A stretch of DNA of 64,000 nt from Paraspadella gotoi (Eukaryota; Chaetognatha). A model generated the notes under the pieces. That model had not been told where the DNA came from. It did not search any database and worked only from the letters and a program-made list of their open reading frames with translations. Made by a program: the position numbers and the translations under genes. Shown here piece by piece: positions 23,960-35,654 of the stretch (position 1 is the stretch's first letter; each line of letters starts with the position of its first letter). The stretch is taken from positions 6,799,731 to 6,863,730 of the forward strand of contig CM119268.1 in NCBI GenBank assembly GCA_051294375.1, in the 5' to 3' direction.

Positions 23960-26900
23960 ATGAACGTCCTTTTAGTAATTGCAGTTCTTGTTGGGGTGGC
24001 CCATGTGCAAGGTAAAATGAAGTTAACCAGAGGCAAATGAAAATCAACTTTATTATTGTCAATTTGTACCACAAAACAAATCGTACCACTAAAGGAAATT
24101 TTGTTAAAAATATTAAAAATATTATACTTAAGGGAGTGGTCTTTTCATACAATTGGAACATTCTTTGAAAAATTATACCACTTCATTGATAGGGAAGTCA
24201 GGTACTCTGGGAGTGAATAAACGAGACTGAGAAAGTCTTGATTGAAAACTTGCAGGAACCTGCTATGTCATTATCTTGTAAGAGTGTTGGAGGCCTTAAA
24301 CCACCAAAGCCTGTCAAAAGTCAGGGTCAAGATAGCTTATTTCTTAAATGAAAGAATAATTTTTATATTGGTTGTACCAATGTCATTATATACTTTTAAG
24401 AAAAAAGTGACGATTTGAACGTAGTTTGAAAGGAACAATTTAACAAAATTCTTATGGCCTTATTGGTCAACCAGGATGTGGCCAAAAGGGATACGGATCC
24501 CGCATCATCGGTGGCATGAACGCCGGACATGGGGAGTTCCCTTGGCAGGTAAAAAAAGAATCTTTGTCACCACGAATCTAATCAAAATTTACAACTTTCA
24601 CATTTTTTGTTTACCTTTTTCTGGCAGATATCCTTGCAGTACAATGGAAGGCACATTTGCGGCGGAACCCTGGTCAGCTCTCGTTGGGTCCTCTGCGCCG
24701 CTCACTGCTTCCAGTCTAAAAACCCAAGTTCTTACAAGGTAAACGATGATGATTTTTTTGAATTAGGAATTTGGAATTTGCCTTTATTTCCATCATATTT
24801 GATACATTCACCACACGATATTATCCATTAACAAAGACAAGGAATGGGAAATTAATAACATCATTGGTAAACTATTATAGTTGAAATTATTATCAAAGGC
24901 TTGCGGTTTGCTTTTAAGTAAAAATTCCAATTTCGACGGTATGAAAAAATTTAACAAATAACAACAACAACAACGAATCAGGTCCGCACGGGAGAGTGGC
25001 ACCTGCGCAGCTCAGACGGCAGCGAGGATGACATCCAAGTCTCCGAGGTGCATGTCCACAACGGCTTCAACAGCCCGCAACAGTTCCAGCACGACATCGC
25101 CTTGCTCAGGCTGTCTAGAGACGCTAGGATGGGTAAGGGACAACAGGCGGTGAGGAGAATATTATGTTTGAAATTTTCTGAAGTTATTTTCAATTGACAT
25201 TAGATATATGATATTTGATCTAAAAAGGCGATCCATCCTTCAAGCTTCTTACTCCTTAAAATCTCCAGGCGCCTACGTGGGAACAGCCTGCATTCCTCGC
25301 CCCCGCAGGAATTATCGCGGCAACACCGACTGCTGGCTGTCAGGATGGGGTCTCGTGGTCAGGCATCCCGAAACTCTCGCCGACACTCTCCAAAAGGTAG
25401 GGTCCCGATCAGATATGTCTAGTTCTCTACAATCTCACGGCAGGGGAGTCGCAAAGATGTTTCATTGAGTCCCTCAAAGGCCATGTCTAATGGACATTGT
25501 TCATTGTCCATTGTCCACTGTCCAGTCTACCTCGTCAAGGGCAACACAACAAAGTACATCGTTTTGACATTCGAACTCATTCCTGTCCCGTTTATTTTCC
25601 GCACTATGCCAATTGATAAATGATCTAAACAACGAAGCCTTATTCTTTATCCAATCCTTCAGGTTCACGGAAAGATTTGGACTAAATCCGAGATGGACCA
25701 GGAATGGGGACGCAACGCGCCGCCTGACACGATAGCCTTTGGAGAAGTAGGTCGCTGGTCAGCCTGCATGGTGAGTCAAGAGGCATTACGGGGATTTAAC
25801 TGTGGTGGGAATTACCGCTGTCCAGAGGGGCATCTCACCAACATTCAAAGAGGCTACTCTGACTGGCGCGTTTTTACCTCGCTTAAGTATCGGTTAGTAG
25901 GATCGAACGCGGGACTCGTTTAATCCAGATAACACTGGGTGCTAAACCATGCGGGCGTCGGAGGCTAAGCTAAGGGAAAGGAGTTTTAAGGCGGTTCTTA
26001 ATTAATCCAACTTCAATGGAACTTTTACGCCATTTTGAATTCCTATTATTAAATGATTGGGAGCTCGACCGCAAGTTGTGTTTAAAACTTTTTGCAACAT
26101 TTTCCTATTTTTTTCCCCCTAAAAGTAAAAGTTTCGATTTTTCCCTTCAAATCACATTCACCTATACCCCCTCCCCTTAAAATCTCACAGGGCGACAGCG
26201 GCGGCCCCTTGGTCTGCAACAACGGCGGCGGCTTCGACGTCGTCGGCGTCGTCTCCTTCGGCCCCGGAGAATGCGCGGGAAAACCCGGAGTCTTCACCGA
26301 AGTTGCGGCCTTCACCGATTGGATCTCGCGGACGAGCCGTTAGTCCGGGGGAGGGAGGGTTGTTACTTATTATTAATTCATTATGTTATTCGTCATTATT
26401 AACATCGATAATCGCATCCTTTTCGTTGGTAGGAGGAGAGATTGGTGGCGGGGATGGCGGAGATGGCGGGGATGGCGGCGACGGCGGCGACGGCGGCGAT
26501 GGCGGCGACGGTGGAACTGGCGGCGGATCCGGCGGCGCGGGAAAGGCGGCGTGTACTTCCGCCGGACCACTTGTGGCCCATGAATCTGACTGCTCCAAAT
26601 ATTATCAGTAAGAAGGACAACATAAATTGTATTGTACTTGCAGTCGGGCATTGCGTAAGTTCACGTTGCCTATTTGCATGACACCTTGCGTCGTGACCGG
26701 GTGACTTATTGAGTAAAGCCATCAGCTCATGACCACTAGTTGGCGAGTTCAATCCCAACCCGGTACCTCGCCTGCGGGAAGGGTGAGGACGGCCGTAAAC
26801 GGCATTCGGGGCCTGGAAAACCCCTCAAGCCTGGTTCTATTACTGCTGAAGGGACATAGAAGTCACGGATAATAGTCTTCAGCTCACTTAGCGCCTTATC

Positions 26901-27166
26901 CACATATTATATCACGTTATAAGGTTGATATAAAAGTATTTTAAAACTAATTCGAGGATTCAGCCTTAATTTCAGAGAAAAGGCCAAGTGTTACTAGAAA
27001 TCTAAGTAAAGTCTAAGTAACATTAGCATAAAAAATAAACGTCCCTGCCTCAATTCCGTTCAGATGCATCGGACCAGGTGTCGGCATCCTCGGCACCTGC
27101 GCTCCAGGATTGAAGTTCAACAAGGCGATCGGCAACTGCGATTGGGCGGCCAACGTCCATTGTTAA
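23960..27166 (+). CDS. Secreted chymotrypsin-like serine protease with C-terminal chitin-binding domain
   Basis: Nine exons: 23960-24011, 24475-24548, 24628-24738, 24982-25132, 25269-25396, 25663-25770, 26191-26338, 26433-26607 and 27064-27166. All borders are GT/AG and all phases agree, giving 349 residues. Residues 1-17 are a signal peptide. GSR|IIGG at 25-31 is the activation cut, made after Arg, probably by a trypsin. The catalytic triad is His68 (AAHC), Asp117 (DIALL) and Ser211 (GDSGG). The residue at the bottom of the S1 pocket (chymotrypsin 189) is Ser205, and residues 216 and 226 are Gly, so chymotrypsin-like specificity is expected. Residues 259-297 are a Gly/Asp-rich linker. Residues 298-349 carry six cysteines in the CBM14/peritrophin-A pattern. 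A role in gut or cuticle at chitin surfaces is inferred. The usual Cys168-Cys182 pair is absent. A stop codon lies in the intron 7 donor, so an unspliced form would be a 258-residue enzyme lacking the chitin-binding domain. Confidence 0.85.
24180..24400. repeat. Dispersed repeat inside protease intron 1 (unit B)
   Basis: Matches 62660-62890 almost throughout, and the same place in units A (about 16344-16550) and C (about 32445-32680). It includes the hairpin attggttgtaccaat at 24367-24381. No coding capacity is seen, so it is probably a non-autonomous element. Confidence 0.6.
25880..25985 (-). mobile_element. tRNA-like repeat in protease intron 6
   Basis: Read on the minus strand there is a tggtttagcac word resembling a pol III A box and, further on, gcgttcgatcct resembling a B box. 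The same sequence is in introns 6 of units A and C. This is probably a decayed tRNA-derived SINE; the cloverleaf is not convincing. Confidence 0.3.
26191..26343 (+). CDS. Protease exon 7 with read-through stop (short isoform end)
   Basis: This exon carries GDSGG, the S1 wall and the C-terminal helix of the catalytic domain (ending WISRTSR). The last codon CGT and the stop TAG overlap the donor gttagt at 26339-26344. Splicing at this donor removes the stop. Retention ends the protein after residue 258. Confidence 0.7.
   Translation, partial: GDSGGPLVCNNGGGFDVVGVVSFGPGECAGKPGVFTEVAAFTDWISRTSR
26433..27166 (+). CDS. Protease exons 8-9: Gly/Asp linker and CBM14 domain
   Basis: Exon 8 (26433-26607) encodes about seven GGD triplets, then a Gly/Ser/Ala stretch and the first half of the chitin-binding domain up to DCSKYY. 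Exon 9 (27064-27166) completes it, starting with QC and ending CDWAANVHC before TAA. The splice restores Gln across the junction (CA plus A). Cysteines are at residues 298, 311, 317, 328, 341 and 349, and the aromatic residues YY and W expected in the family are present. Confidence 0.8.
26690..26925 (+). mobile_element. tRNA-like repeat in protease intron 8
   Basis: gagttcaatccc looks like a pol III B box, preceded by a weak A box. Also present in introns 8 of units A and C. A decayed SINE is likely; the boundaries are not visible. Confidence 0.3.
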
Positions 27167-27359
27167 TTCCGTTGTTCTTCTGTTTAGTAGTTAAACTAAA
27201 CTTTCCGAGTCTAGCACTCTCTCTGTCTCTCGCTATGTTTATCGAATTAAAAATATAACAAACTTATTAACGTATCATTTCGATTTTTTTTTAATTTATA
27301 AAAAAAAAAAAAACACATTAATTTTAACATCGAAGGCTTACAAAATATTAGGCAACACG

Positions 27360-29335
27360 TATCTGTACATATTTTCGCTGGAACTTATGCTTGAAGAAAC
27401 CATATTTTTTTAAAATTTTTCAATAATTTAAGAATTCGTATTTTTTTTAAGGGCATATAGGATTTAGTTCATTTAAATTTATAAAAAAAAATAAAATAAA
27501 ATCAAAACGAAACAATATCCACCATGAAGAGATTCAATGATGATAGTAGAATAGCTATCACAATAATTTAGCACCGACAGGGGGATTCAATCAAATTCCA
27601 GCATCCAAACTTCATCGCGATTCAAATATAAAATATTCGGCGAAATTTTTCGAGGGAATTTTTGTTGTTGTTGAAAGAATAAACATCGTATATGAACGAA
27701 TAATGATGTGAATATAAAAAAGAACAACGGATCGGCGAAACGAACGACAGATGTCGCTTTATTCAACATAACGTCGCTACAGTCGCATCGAAAGGCAAAT
27801 GCCATCTCTACTGCAAATACAATGTGGCGCCAACGACGCCGAATAATTTATCGCCAACGTCAATTACGCCACGTCATCAGACTCTGGCGGCTACGATCAT
27901 CGATCCAGCGTCAACGACAACGTGTCGCTACGCCAACGTCAACTCATGACGCTCGCGCAGGGCCACTACGCCTGCGTCAACGTCTCGAAGCCCAGCGTCG
28001 CAACTGCGACGAGGATCCACGTTTCCGGCGCAACCGCGCCGGACGACGCCGGAGCGGCCGCTTCTCATTTTTTCGGCGCCGGTTGATCTTCGTAGTCGAG
28101 GTCAAATCTTGGGCAGGCGAGATCTCGGGGCGCGAAGTTGAGCCAAAAGTTTCTCTCTGTAAAGAAAGTGTGGGTAGTACCAGTGAAAATATATTTTTAA
28201 TTGAAATTTTTTGCAAACGCAGAAAGGATTGGTTTAGGTGTTGCTATGAGAGAGCTTATGCAACGGGTGTGTATGAGAAAAGCCTCCCGGCGGATAGTTA
28301 GATACAGAAGTGAATTTAGTATTTGAGTGAGAATGAAGATTTTTGTAAGACAAAGAAACGGATCTGAGAGAAGGACTGGCTGATTGGTGAATTGATTGAT
28401 TGATTGGATTTACTCCGAATTCGATGTTGCCTTGGCTAAATAGTTCGATGAAGATATCTCCAGTATGATCACGAAAATAGTTTTTCAGTCTCCAACTAAT
28501 GAAATTGGTAAAAACAGACATGAATATTATACCATTTATTAATATATTGGATAATTATATTATTAATAAGCTATCGTGATCTGATCAAGCTAACGTGGAT
28601 AAGCTCTCAATCTCTCTTACAATGATATAACTTGTCAAACCTTGCAAGGTTTTAATTCAGTCTCTCTCCAGAGTACTGCCGTCGGTTATGTTAACTTATA
28701 AAATGCCGAAAAGACAATAATAGAACATTTAATCGGTTAAACAATGTTACGTACATTCAATTTAAACAAGCTATCTTGCTCGTGCTTATGTTTTCAATTT
28801 GTTCTCCCATTCAATTCAACTTAAACCACAACAACATCGCCAACAGATGACAAAAGAATATTGATAACTGATTATTAGGATCGCGACCCCGAATTAAAAA
28901 CTCATTTACTATCTCAAGCCATTAAGTACGTATTTAAACTACAACATAAAATGTTTAAAGAAGATGGAGAGAGATTTTGAGTTTATTTACATATATTGAT
29001 AACCGGAGTGTTTTTAAAAAAGTCAAAAGTGCGCAAAAGTGACGAAAATCTTTTCCGGGTTACAACTATTCCGCAAAAAAAAAAGTTCTATTTTTAGCGG
29101 CAAAACAGGTAAGTATCTTGCAAAAGGTTAAGTTTCGGGTGAGGTTAAACTCCCCCTCCCCCCCAGTTTCGCCCTTCTTTTTCTCTCTCGTCTCATTCTC
29201 TATCTCCCTCACGCGCACAAGACAGGACGCGTCCTACATTTCAACTTTTTAGAATCTTAATATCTTCGACGATTAGAAGTCGTTCAGAGTCGATTTTCGT
29301 TCCCATGGCAACGACGACGACGACGACGAAGACGA
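27360..29335. repeat. Downstream segment shared by units B and C (first copy)
   Basis: Matches about 35655-37640 in order with scattered indels: AT-rich DNA, a region with repeated aacgtcaa words (27830-28080), a (GATT)n patch (about 28386-28405), and a CT/GA part. No gene could be established apart from a weak Ig-like reading at 27961-28086. Confidence 0.65.
27961..28086 (+). CDS. Weak candidate: Ig-domain C-terminal strand exon
   Basis: After a possible acceptor (cgcag) the frame reads GHYACVNVSKPSVATATRIHV and then stops after about 41 codons. The Y-x-C and the later I-H-V resemble the last strands of an Ig domain, as in Dpr-like cell-surface proteins. The sequence is embedded in DNA with repeated aacgtcaa words, no second Ig cysteine partner was found, and the frame is broken in unit C. 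Chance is quite possible. Confidence 0.2.
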   Translation, partial: GHYACVNVSKPSVATATRIHVSGATAPDDAGAAASHFFGAG

Positions 29336-29494
29336 NNNNNNNNNNNNNNNNNNNNNNNNNNNNNNNNNNNNNNNNNNNNNNNNNNNNNNNNNNNNNNNNN
29401 NNNNNNNNNNNNNNNNNNNNNNNNNNNNNNNNNNNNNNNNNNNNNNNNNNNNNNNNNNNNNNNNNNNNNNNNNNNNNNNNNNNNNNNNNNNNNN
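29336..29494. other. Assembly gap (159 N) inside (GAC)n
   Basis: Flanked on both sides by gacgac repeats. The matching place in unit C (about 37637-37750) is assembled and holds about 110 bases of less repetitive sequence. Confidence 0.9.
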
Positions 29495-29527
<33 letters not shown>

Positions 29528-29608
29528 AAACAAACATGGCCGCTACTAGTACTACGACAAAACACCAACTCGAGAAAAGAATTATAAGTTTTATTATGAA
29601 AATGGGGG

Positions 29609-29704
29609 CTTTTAATGAATTAACTTTTAATGAATTAACTTTTAATGAATTAACTTTTAATGAATTAACTTTTAATGAATTAACTTTTAATGAATTAACT
29701 TTTG
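29609..29704. repeat. 15-bp tandem repeat, six copies
   Basis: ttttaatgaattaac repeated six times without a mismatch. It is open in frame on both strands (NELTF on plus). Unit C has about four imperfect copies at 37830-37905. A short plus-strand frame continues past it to a stop near 29793, but it is not convincing as a gene. Confidence 0.85.
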
Positions 29705-30026
29705 ACGACGCTGTCAAAAGATTGAAAGGCAACCGGGACGGCGTCAACAAAGTTGACGTCAAAAAACAACTCGTACGACTACGACGCTATTAACGAAAGT
29801 GCCAGCGACAGTCCAATGCACAACGATGCCAATGACGCCAACAATGACGATTTCAAAGACGACTACAACGACAACTGCAACAACAACGACAACAAAAATC
29901 GAAGAAGGAAAAAAAAAAAGATTGAGTGAGAGTCTCGCCTCTGACGGTGGAGAGGAAAGAAGGTTTTTCACTTTCACCTAATGACTCCACGACTTTTCGC
30001 ATCTACGTCTCTCTCTCTCTCTCTCT

Positions 30027-30051
30027 NNNNNNNNNNNNNNNNNNNNNNNNN
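30027..30051. other. Assembly gap (25 N) between units B and C
   Basis: Placed in (CT)n exactly where unit B stops and unit C begins part-way through its own sequence, opposite 14020 of unit A. Confidence 0.95.
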
Positions 30052-30069
30052 AAGAGAGAGATGCGAGCC

Positions 30070-30590
30070 TATGAACATTGCTTCGCCAGGGCTTTGACGG
30101 CGATGAACGCCGTCCAAGAAATCGCCCGACGCCCGAAGACTAGAAGTAAAGACGGGAAGAAACGATGCTGCGTCGCGCGCCATGACAGGTAGTGCTGGAC
30201 GTAGAGGACGCGGAGGACGAGAGCGCGTTGGAATCGACGCCGGAAGTCGGTAGGAGTCGGTTGGCGGGCGACGGGAGGCGGCGTCGATTTCCCGGATCGC
30301 AGGAGAAGTCGTTCAATGATTTGTTCAGATTTTTGTGCGTGAGAAGATTTGAGAAAGTAACTGAGGAGGGGCAAGGGGGAGGATGATTAAGAAGATTTAA
30401 TGTTTTATAGATAATGATTTATATAGCATTAATGATGCTAGTTACGTAATTCGGGTGCGGAGCGTGCGAGTGGCGTTTTGGAGGGGGTGACTACACCAGC
30501 GTACGTCACCGGCCCCGATGGCGAGGTCGAGCGAAAGCCAGCACTGTGACGCCCAAGTTTGGTGTGCCCGCGCGAGGGCCCGGGGGGGGA
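30070..30590 (-). pseudogene. Unit C copy of the membrane-protein exons, frame broken
   Basis: Matches 21924-22444. The hydrophobic segments are cut by many indels and the first exon area (30490-30590) is heavily altered. Confidence 0.35.
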
Positions 30591-31346
30591 AAAAAGGCGC
30601 CCCTCCCTGCGCCGCACTCGCCGCGCGTTCAGCTAGCGTCAGAGGTTTGGGCGGGCAAGCGGACGCGAATCCATCGCCGCAGCTGGGGTGAGGAGGAGTT
30701 GGCGGAGGGGCAGCCTGGAGGACGGTGAGGAATTGGGAGCGGTAAGGCGCTCGAAAGGGAAGGGTATGCTCAAAAGGATTTAAAGCAGAAGTTTAAAGGA
30801 TTAATTTAGATGCGCGAGATTAAAATAGATTAGATTTGAGGAAAAGTTAAATTTGAATAGAATTCCCGAATTAATTTTGTTCTCAAAATCGTTGTGATTA
30901 ATTAATTTTTCGTCGGTCAACGTCATTGAAATTAAATATTCGATGAAATCCTTTTATTGAAAATGTTTTTTCAGTTCTTTTCAGGTTTCAAAGGAAAAAA
31001 AGAAGCCCGGCTAAAATGTGTAGGTTTCGCTCTCTTGTTATTGACCCAATAAAAGATAACGTAGTCGTTGGTCGTCCGTCGTCGTGGTTCGTGTGTGTCG
31101 TCGATATCGTCTCCTCGCGAATTTTGTTGTCATAATTTAATTTTTAGGTTTTATTTGTCGTTTTATTAAATGTTAACCTAAATTGAGAGCCAAACCTTTT
31201 TCTTATTAATATATGTTTCATGCTTTGGGATCAATACGACGGTACCATTAAGGAAGGCAATCCTGGGAAGTTATCAGAGTTAACAGAATTCAATCAGTTC
31301 CGTTCAGTTCCATAAAATTTTTTCAAAAACTATGGCTGTCAATTTG

Positions 31347-31416
31347 TCATCGTCTCTCTCTCTCTCTCTCTTCTCTCTCTTCCTCTATCTCTCTTTCTCT
31401 CTTTCTCTCTCTCTCG

Positions 31417-31471
<55 letters not shown>

Positions 31472-31495
31472 CTATCTCTATCTCTCTCTCTCTCC
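31347..31495. repeat. (CT)n microsatellite (unit C, expanded)
   Basis: About 150 bases of CT with interruptions, three times as long as in units A and B. Confidence 0.85.
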
Positions 31496-31624
31496 TCGAC
31501 ACATAGCGCCCGCGGCCCCATTTTTCTCACGATGCCGTTCTCTGTTTTGATGTTTTATTATTTATTAGATATCCTTTGATTGTTTTATGGAAACTTCAGG
31601 GGATGAAATATCGATGATCAAAGA

Positions 31625-31625
<1 letters not shown>

Positions 31626-31661
<36 letters not shown>

Positions 31662-31663
31662 TC
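31626..31663. repeat. (GAC)n microsatellite (unit C)
   Basis: About 12 GAC units. Confidence 0.85.
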
Positions 31664-32152
31664 CAACTCCTAACGGCATCCCATAGCGAAAGCTGAAGTA
31701 AGCTTCGTGGAAATAGGCACCAGGTGAAGCAATAGACCTTCGTGAGCTCGAACCTTTATACAGGTTAAAATTTACTACAGTAGAATAGTTTTTTTTTTCA
31801 AATCAATTTGGAATCAACTGGGTTTTTTTAATATAGACGGTAATAAAAAATAGCTGTTCCAATGATACGTGAATTTGAATCCTGTGTTTAAATACATAAA
31901 TCAGTATAGATTATGAATAGGATCACCGAGGAAGAAAAGTAAAGAAAAATTAGTTATAATTTAGAAAAACGATCAATAGCTTAAAAAAAGATCGATGATT
32001 ACGACCAGAAACAAAAGTGTGTTATTGTCTCTCGAGTGGATGATAATTAAATTTAAATTTACAAGGTTCTGGTTGTTGTTAGATGTCAAAGTTGGAATCT
32101 CGAGGGCAATTGTTTTAAGTGGCTGAAGCAACTGATAGCGGTAGAGTTTTCG

Positions 32153-32160
32153 TATAAATA
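32153..32160 (+). promoter_or_regulatory. TATA box of protease, unit C
   Basis: tataaata, 66 bases before the ATG at 32219; the spacing is lengthened by small insertions. Confidence 0.45.
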
Positions 32161-32218
32161 TTAATTTTTTTTCATGTTTGACGTTTGACAATCGGTTTTT
32201 TTATTCTGGCGTCAAAAA

Positions 32219-35200
32219 ATGAAACGTCTTTAGTAATTTCAGTTCTTGTTGGGTAGTGGCGCCATGTGCAGGTAAACATGAAGTTAACCAGAGCAATGAA
32301 AAATCATAGCTTTATCATTGTCATTTGGTACCACATAAAACAGAATCGTACCACTAAAGGAAATTCTGTTAAAACTATTAAAAATATTATCTAGGGAGTG
32401 TCTTTTCATACAATTGGACACATTCTTTGAAAAATTATACCACTTCATTGATAGGGAAGCTCAGGTACTGGTTCTGGGAGTGCATGAAACTGAGAACTGG
32501 TGAGAGAGTCTTGATTGAAAACGTTGGCAGGAACCGTGCCGATGTCATGTGATATTGTAAGAGTGATGGATGCCCTAAACCACCAAAAGCCTGTCAAAGT
32601 TAGGGTCAGGTGCTTATTTCTTAAATGAAAGACTAATTTTTTATATTGTTGTACCAATGTCATTATATACTTTTAAGAAAAAGTGACGAAATTTGAACGT
32701 AGTTTGAAAGGAACAATTTAACAAAATTTTATGGCCTTTATTGGTCACCAGGATGTTGGCCAAAGGACTACGGATCCCGCATCAATCGTGGCATGAACGC
32801 CGGAACATGGGGAGTTCCCTTGGAGGTAAAAAATAAGAATCTTTGTCACCACGATCTTATCAAAATTTACAACTTTCAAACATTTTTTGTTTACCTTTTT
32901 CTGGCAGATATCTTGCAGTAAATGGAAGGCACATTTGCGGCGGAACCCTGGTCAGCTCTCTTGGGTCCTCTGCGCCGCTTCACTGTTCGGTCCTAAAAAC
33001 CCAAGTTCTTAACAAGGTAAACGATGATGATTTTTTGAATTAGGAATTTGGAATTTTGCCTTTATTTTCCATCATATTTGATACATTGCAACCACACGAT
33101 ATTATCCTTAACAAAGACAAGGAATGGGAAATTAATAACATCATTGGTAAACTATTATAGTTGAAATTATTATTCAAAGGCTTGCGGTTTGCTTTAAGTA
33201 AAATGTCCAATTTCGACGGTATGAAAAATTTACGATAACAAAACGTGAACACGAATCAGGTCCGCAAGGGAGAGTGGCACCTGCGCAGCTCAGACGGCAA
33301 AGCGAGGATGAGCATCCAAGTCTCCGAGGTGCACGTCACAACGGCTTCAAATCGCCCGCAACAGTTCCACAGCACGACATCGCTGCTCAGGCTTGTCTAG
33401 AGACGCTAGGATGGGTAAGCGGACGACAGGCGGTGACGAGAATATTTGTTTTGAAAGATTTTCTGAAGTTATTTTTCAATTGACATTAGATTATATATAT
33501 TTGATCTAAAAAGGCGATCCAACCTTCGCTTCTTACTCCTTAAAAATTCTCCAGGCGCCTACGTGGAACGGCCTGCACTCCTCGCCCCCAGGAATTATTC
33601 GCGGCCACACCGACTGCTGGCTGTCAAGGATGGGGTCGTGGTCGGCATCTCCGAACTCTCGCGACACTCTCCAAAAGGTAGGGTCCGGTCATGATATGTT
33701 TAAGTTCTGCTAACGATCTCAACGTCAGGGGAGTCGCAAAGATGTTTCATTGAGTCTCAAAGGCCATGTCTAATGGACATGTTCATTGTCCATTGTCCAC
33801 ATGTCCAGTCTAACCTCGTCAAAATACATTGGTTTTCATCAAACTCATTCCCTGTCCCGTTAATTTTTTCCGCACTACTGCAAATTGATAATGATCTAAA
33901 CAACGAAAAGGCGCTTATTCTTTAAATCCAATCCTTCAGGTTACGGAAAGATTTTGGACAAAATCCGAGATGGACCAGGAATGGGGACGCAACGCGCCGC
34001 CTGACACGTAGCCTTTGGAGAAGTGGGTCGCTGGTCAGCCTGATGGTGAGTCACGAAGCATTAAAGGGGATTTTAACTTGTGGTGGGAATTAGCGCAGTT
34101 CAGAGGGGGCATCTCACAAACATTCATAGAGGCTACTCTCACGGGCGTTTTTTAGTATCGTTAGTAGGATCGAACGCGGGACTCGTCGTTTAGTCCATAT
34201 GAACTGGGTTGCTACCATGCGGGCGTCGGAAGGCTAAGCTGAGGGCAAAGGAGTTTTAAGGCGGTTTTAAATTTAATCCAACTTCAATGTAACTTTTACA
34301 GGCCATTTTGAATTCCTATTATTAAATGATTGGGAAGCTCGAACGCGCAAGTTGTTTTATAACTTTTTGGCAAACATTTTCCGAATTTTTTTCCCCTAAA
34401 AGTAAAAGTTTCATTTTCCCTTCAATCACATTCACCTATTACCCCCTCCCTTAAAATCTCAAGGGCGACAGCTGGCGGCCCCTTGGTTCTGCAACAAACG
34501 GGCGGCGGCTGTCGACGTGCGTCGGCGTCGTCTCTTCGGCCCCGGAGATGCGCGGGAAAACCCGGAGTCTTCAACGCGAAGTTGGGCTTCACCGATTGGA
34601 TCTTCGCGGACGAGCCGTTAGTCGGGGGGGGGGGGAGGGTTGTTTACTTTATTCTCATTGATTTCATTTCGTTATTCGTCATCATTAACATGATAACTCG
34701 CAATTCTTTTCGTTGCTAGGAGGAGAGATTGGCGGCGGGGATGGCGGGGACGGGCGGAGATGGCGGGGTGCGGGAACGGCGGCGACGGCGGCGACGGGTG
34801 GAACTGGCGGCGATCGCGGCGGCGCGGGAAAGGGCGGCGTGTACTTACGCGGACGCACTTGTGGCCCATGAATCTGACTGCTCCAATATTATCAGTAAGA
34901 AGGACACATCATTTGTTTGTTGTGTCGGGCATTGCGTTAGTTCACTAGTTGCCCTATTTGCTGACACCTTGCGTCGTGACCGGTGGACTTATTGATAATA
35001 GCCATCAGCTCATGGACCACTAGTTGGCTGAGTTCAATCCCAACCCGGTACCTAGCCTGCGGGAAGGGTGAGGACGGGCGTAACGGGCATTCGGGGCTGG
35101 AAAACCCTCAAGCCTGGTTCTTTACTGCTAAAGGGACATAGAAAGTTAGGATAATAGTCTTCAGCTCACTTAGCGCCTATCCACAATATTATATCACTTA

Positions 35201-35449
35201 TAAGGTTGATATAAATAAGTATTTTTAAGAAACTAATTCGAGGATTCAGCCTTATTTCAGAGAAAGGCAATGTGTACTAGAAATTCTAAAGTAAAGTCTA
35301 AGTAAGATTAGCATAAAAATAAACGTCCTGCCTCAATTCCGTTCAGATGCAATCGGCCAGGTGTCGGCATCCTGCACCTGGCGCTCCAGGATTGAAGTTC
35401 AACAAGGCGATACGGCAACTGCGATTTGGGCGCAACGTCCCATTGTTAA
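32219..35449 (+). pseudogene. Chymotrypsin-like protease with chitin-binding domain, unit C, frame broken as assembled
   Basis: Exons at about 32219-32271, 32752-32825, 32908-33016, 33260-33414, 33555-33677, 33940-34045, 34464-34616, 34720-34894 and 35347-35449. Indels disrupt exons 1-9, including one that shifts frame in the signal peptide and one beside GDSGG. The gttagt donor with its overlapping stop is kept at 34617-34622. Differences from unit B are nearly all indels in homopolymers and simple contexts, so an assembly artefact is preferred over true decay. Confidence 0.6.
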
Positions 35450-35654
35450 TTCGTCTTGTTTTTCTCTGTTTAGTAGTTAAAATAACTTTCCGAGTCTTGC
35501 ACCTCTCTCTGTCTGCTCCCTAATGTTTAATTCGAATTAAAAATATTAACAAACTTATTAATCGTATCATTTCGATTTTTTTTTTAATATTTATAAAAAA
35601 AAAAACACATTAATTATTTTAACCATCGAAGGCTTACAAATATTAGGCTAACAC

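Larger units (their letters stand above)
19713..30026. repeat. Tripled locus, unit B (best preserved)
   Basis: Follows unit A directly. It holds the only intact protease copy and also includes 27360-30026, a downstream segment missing after unit A but present after unit C. It ends at a 25-N gap in (CT)n. Confidence 0.7.
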
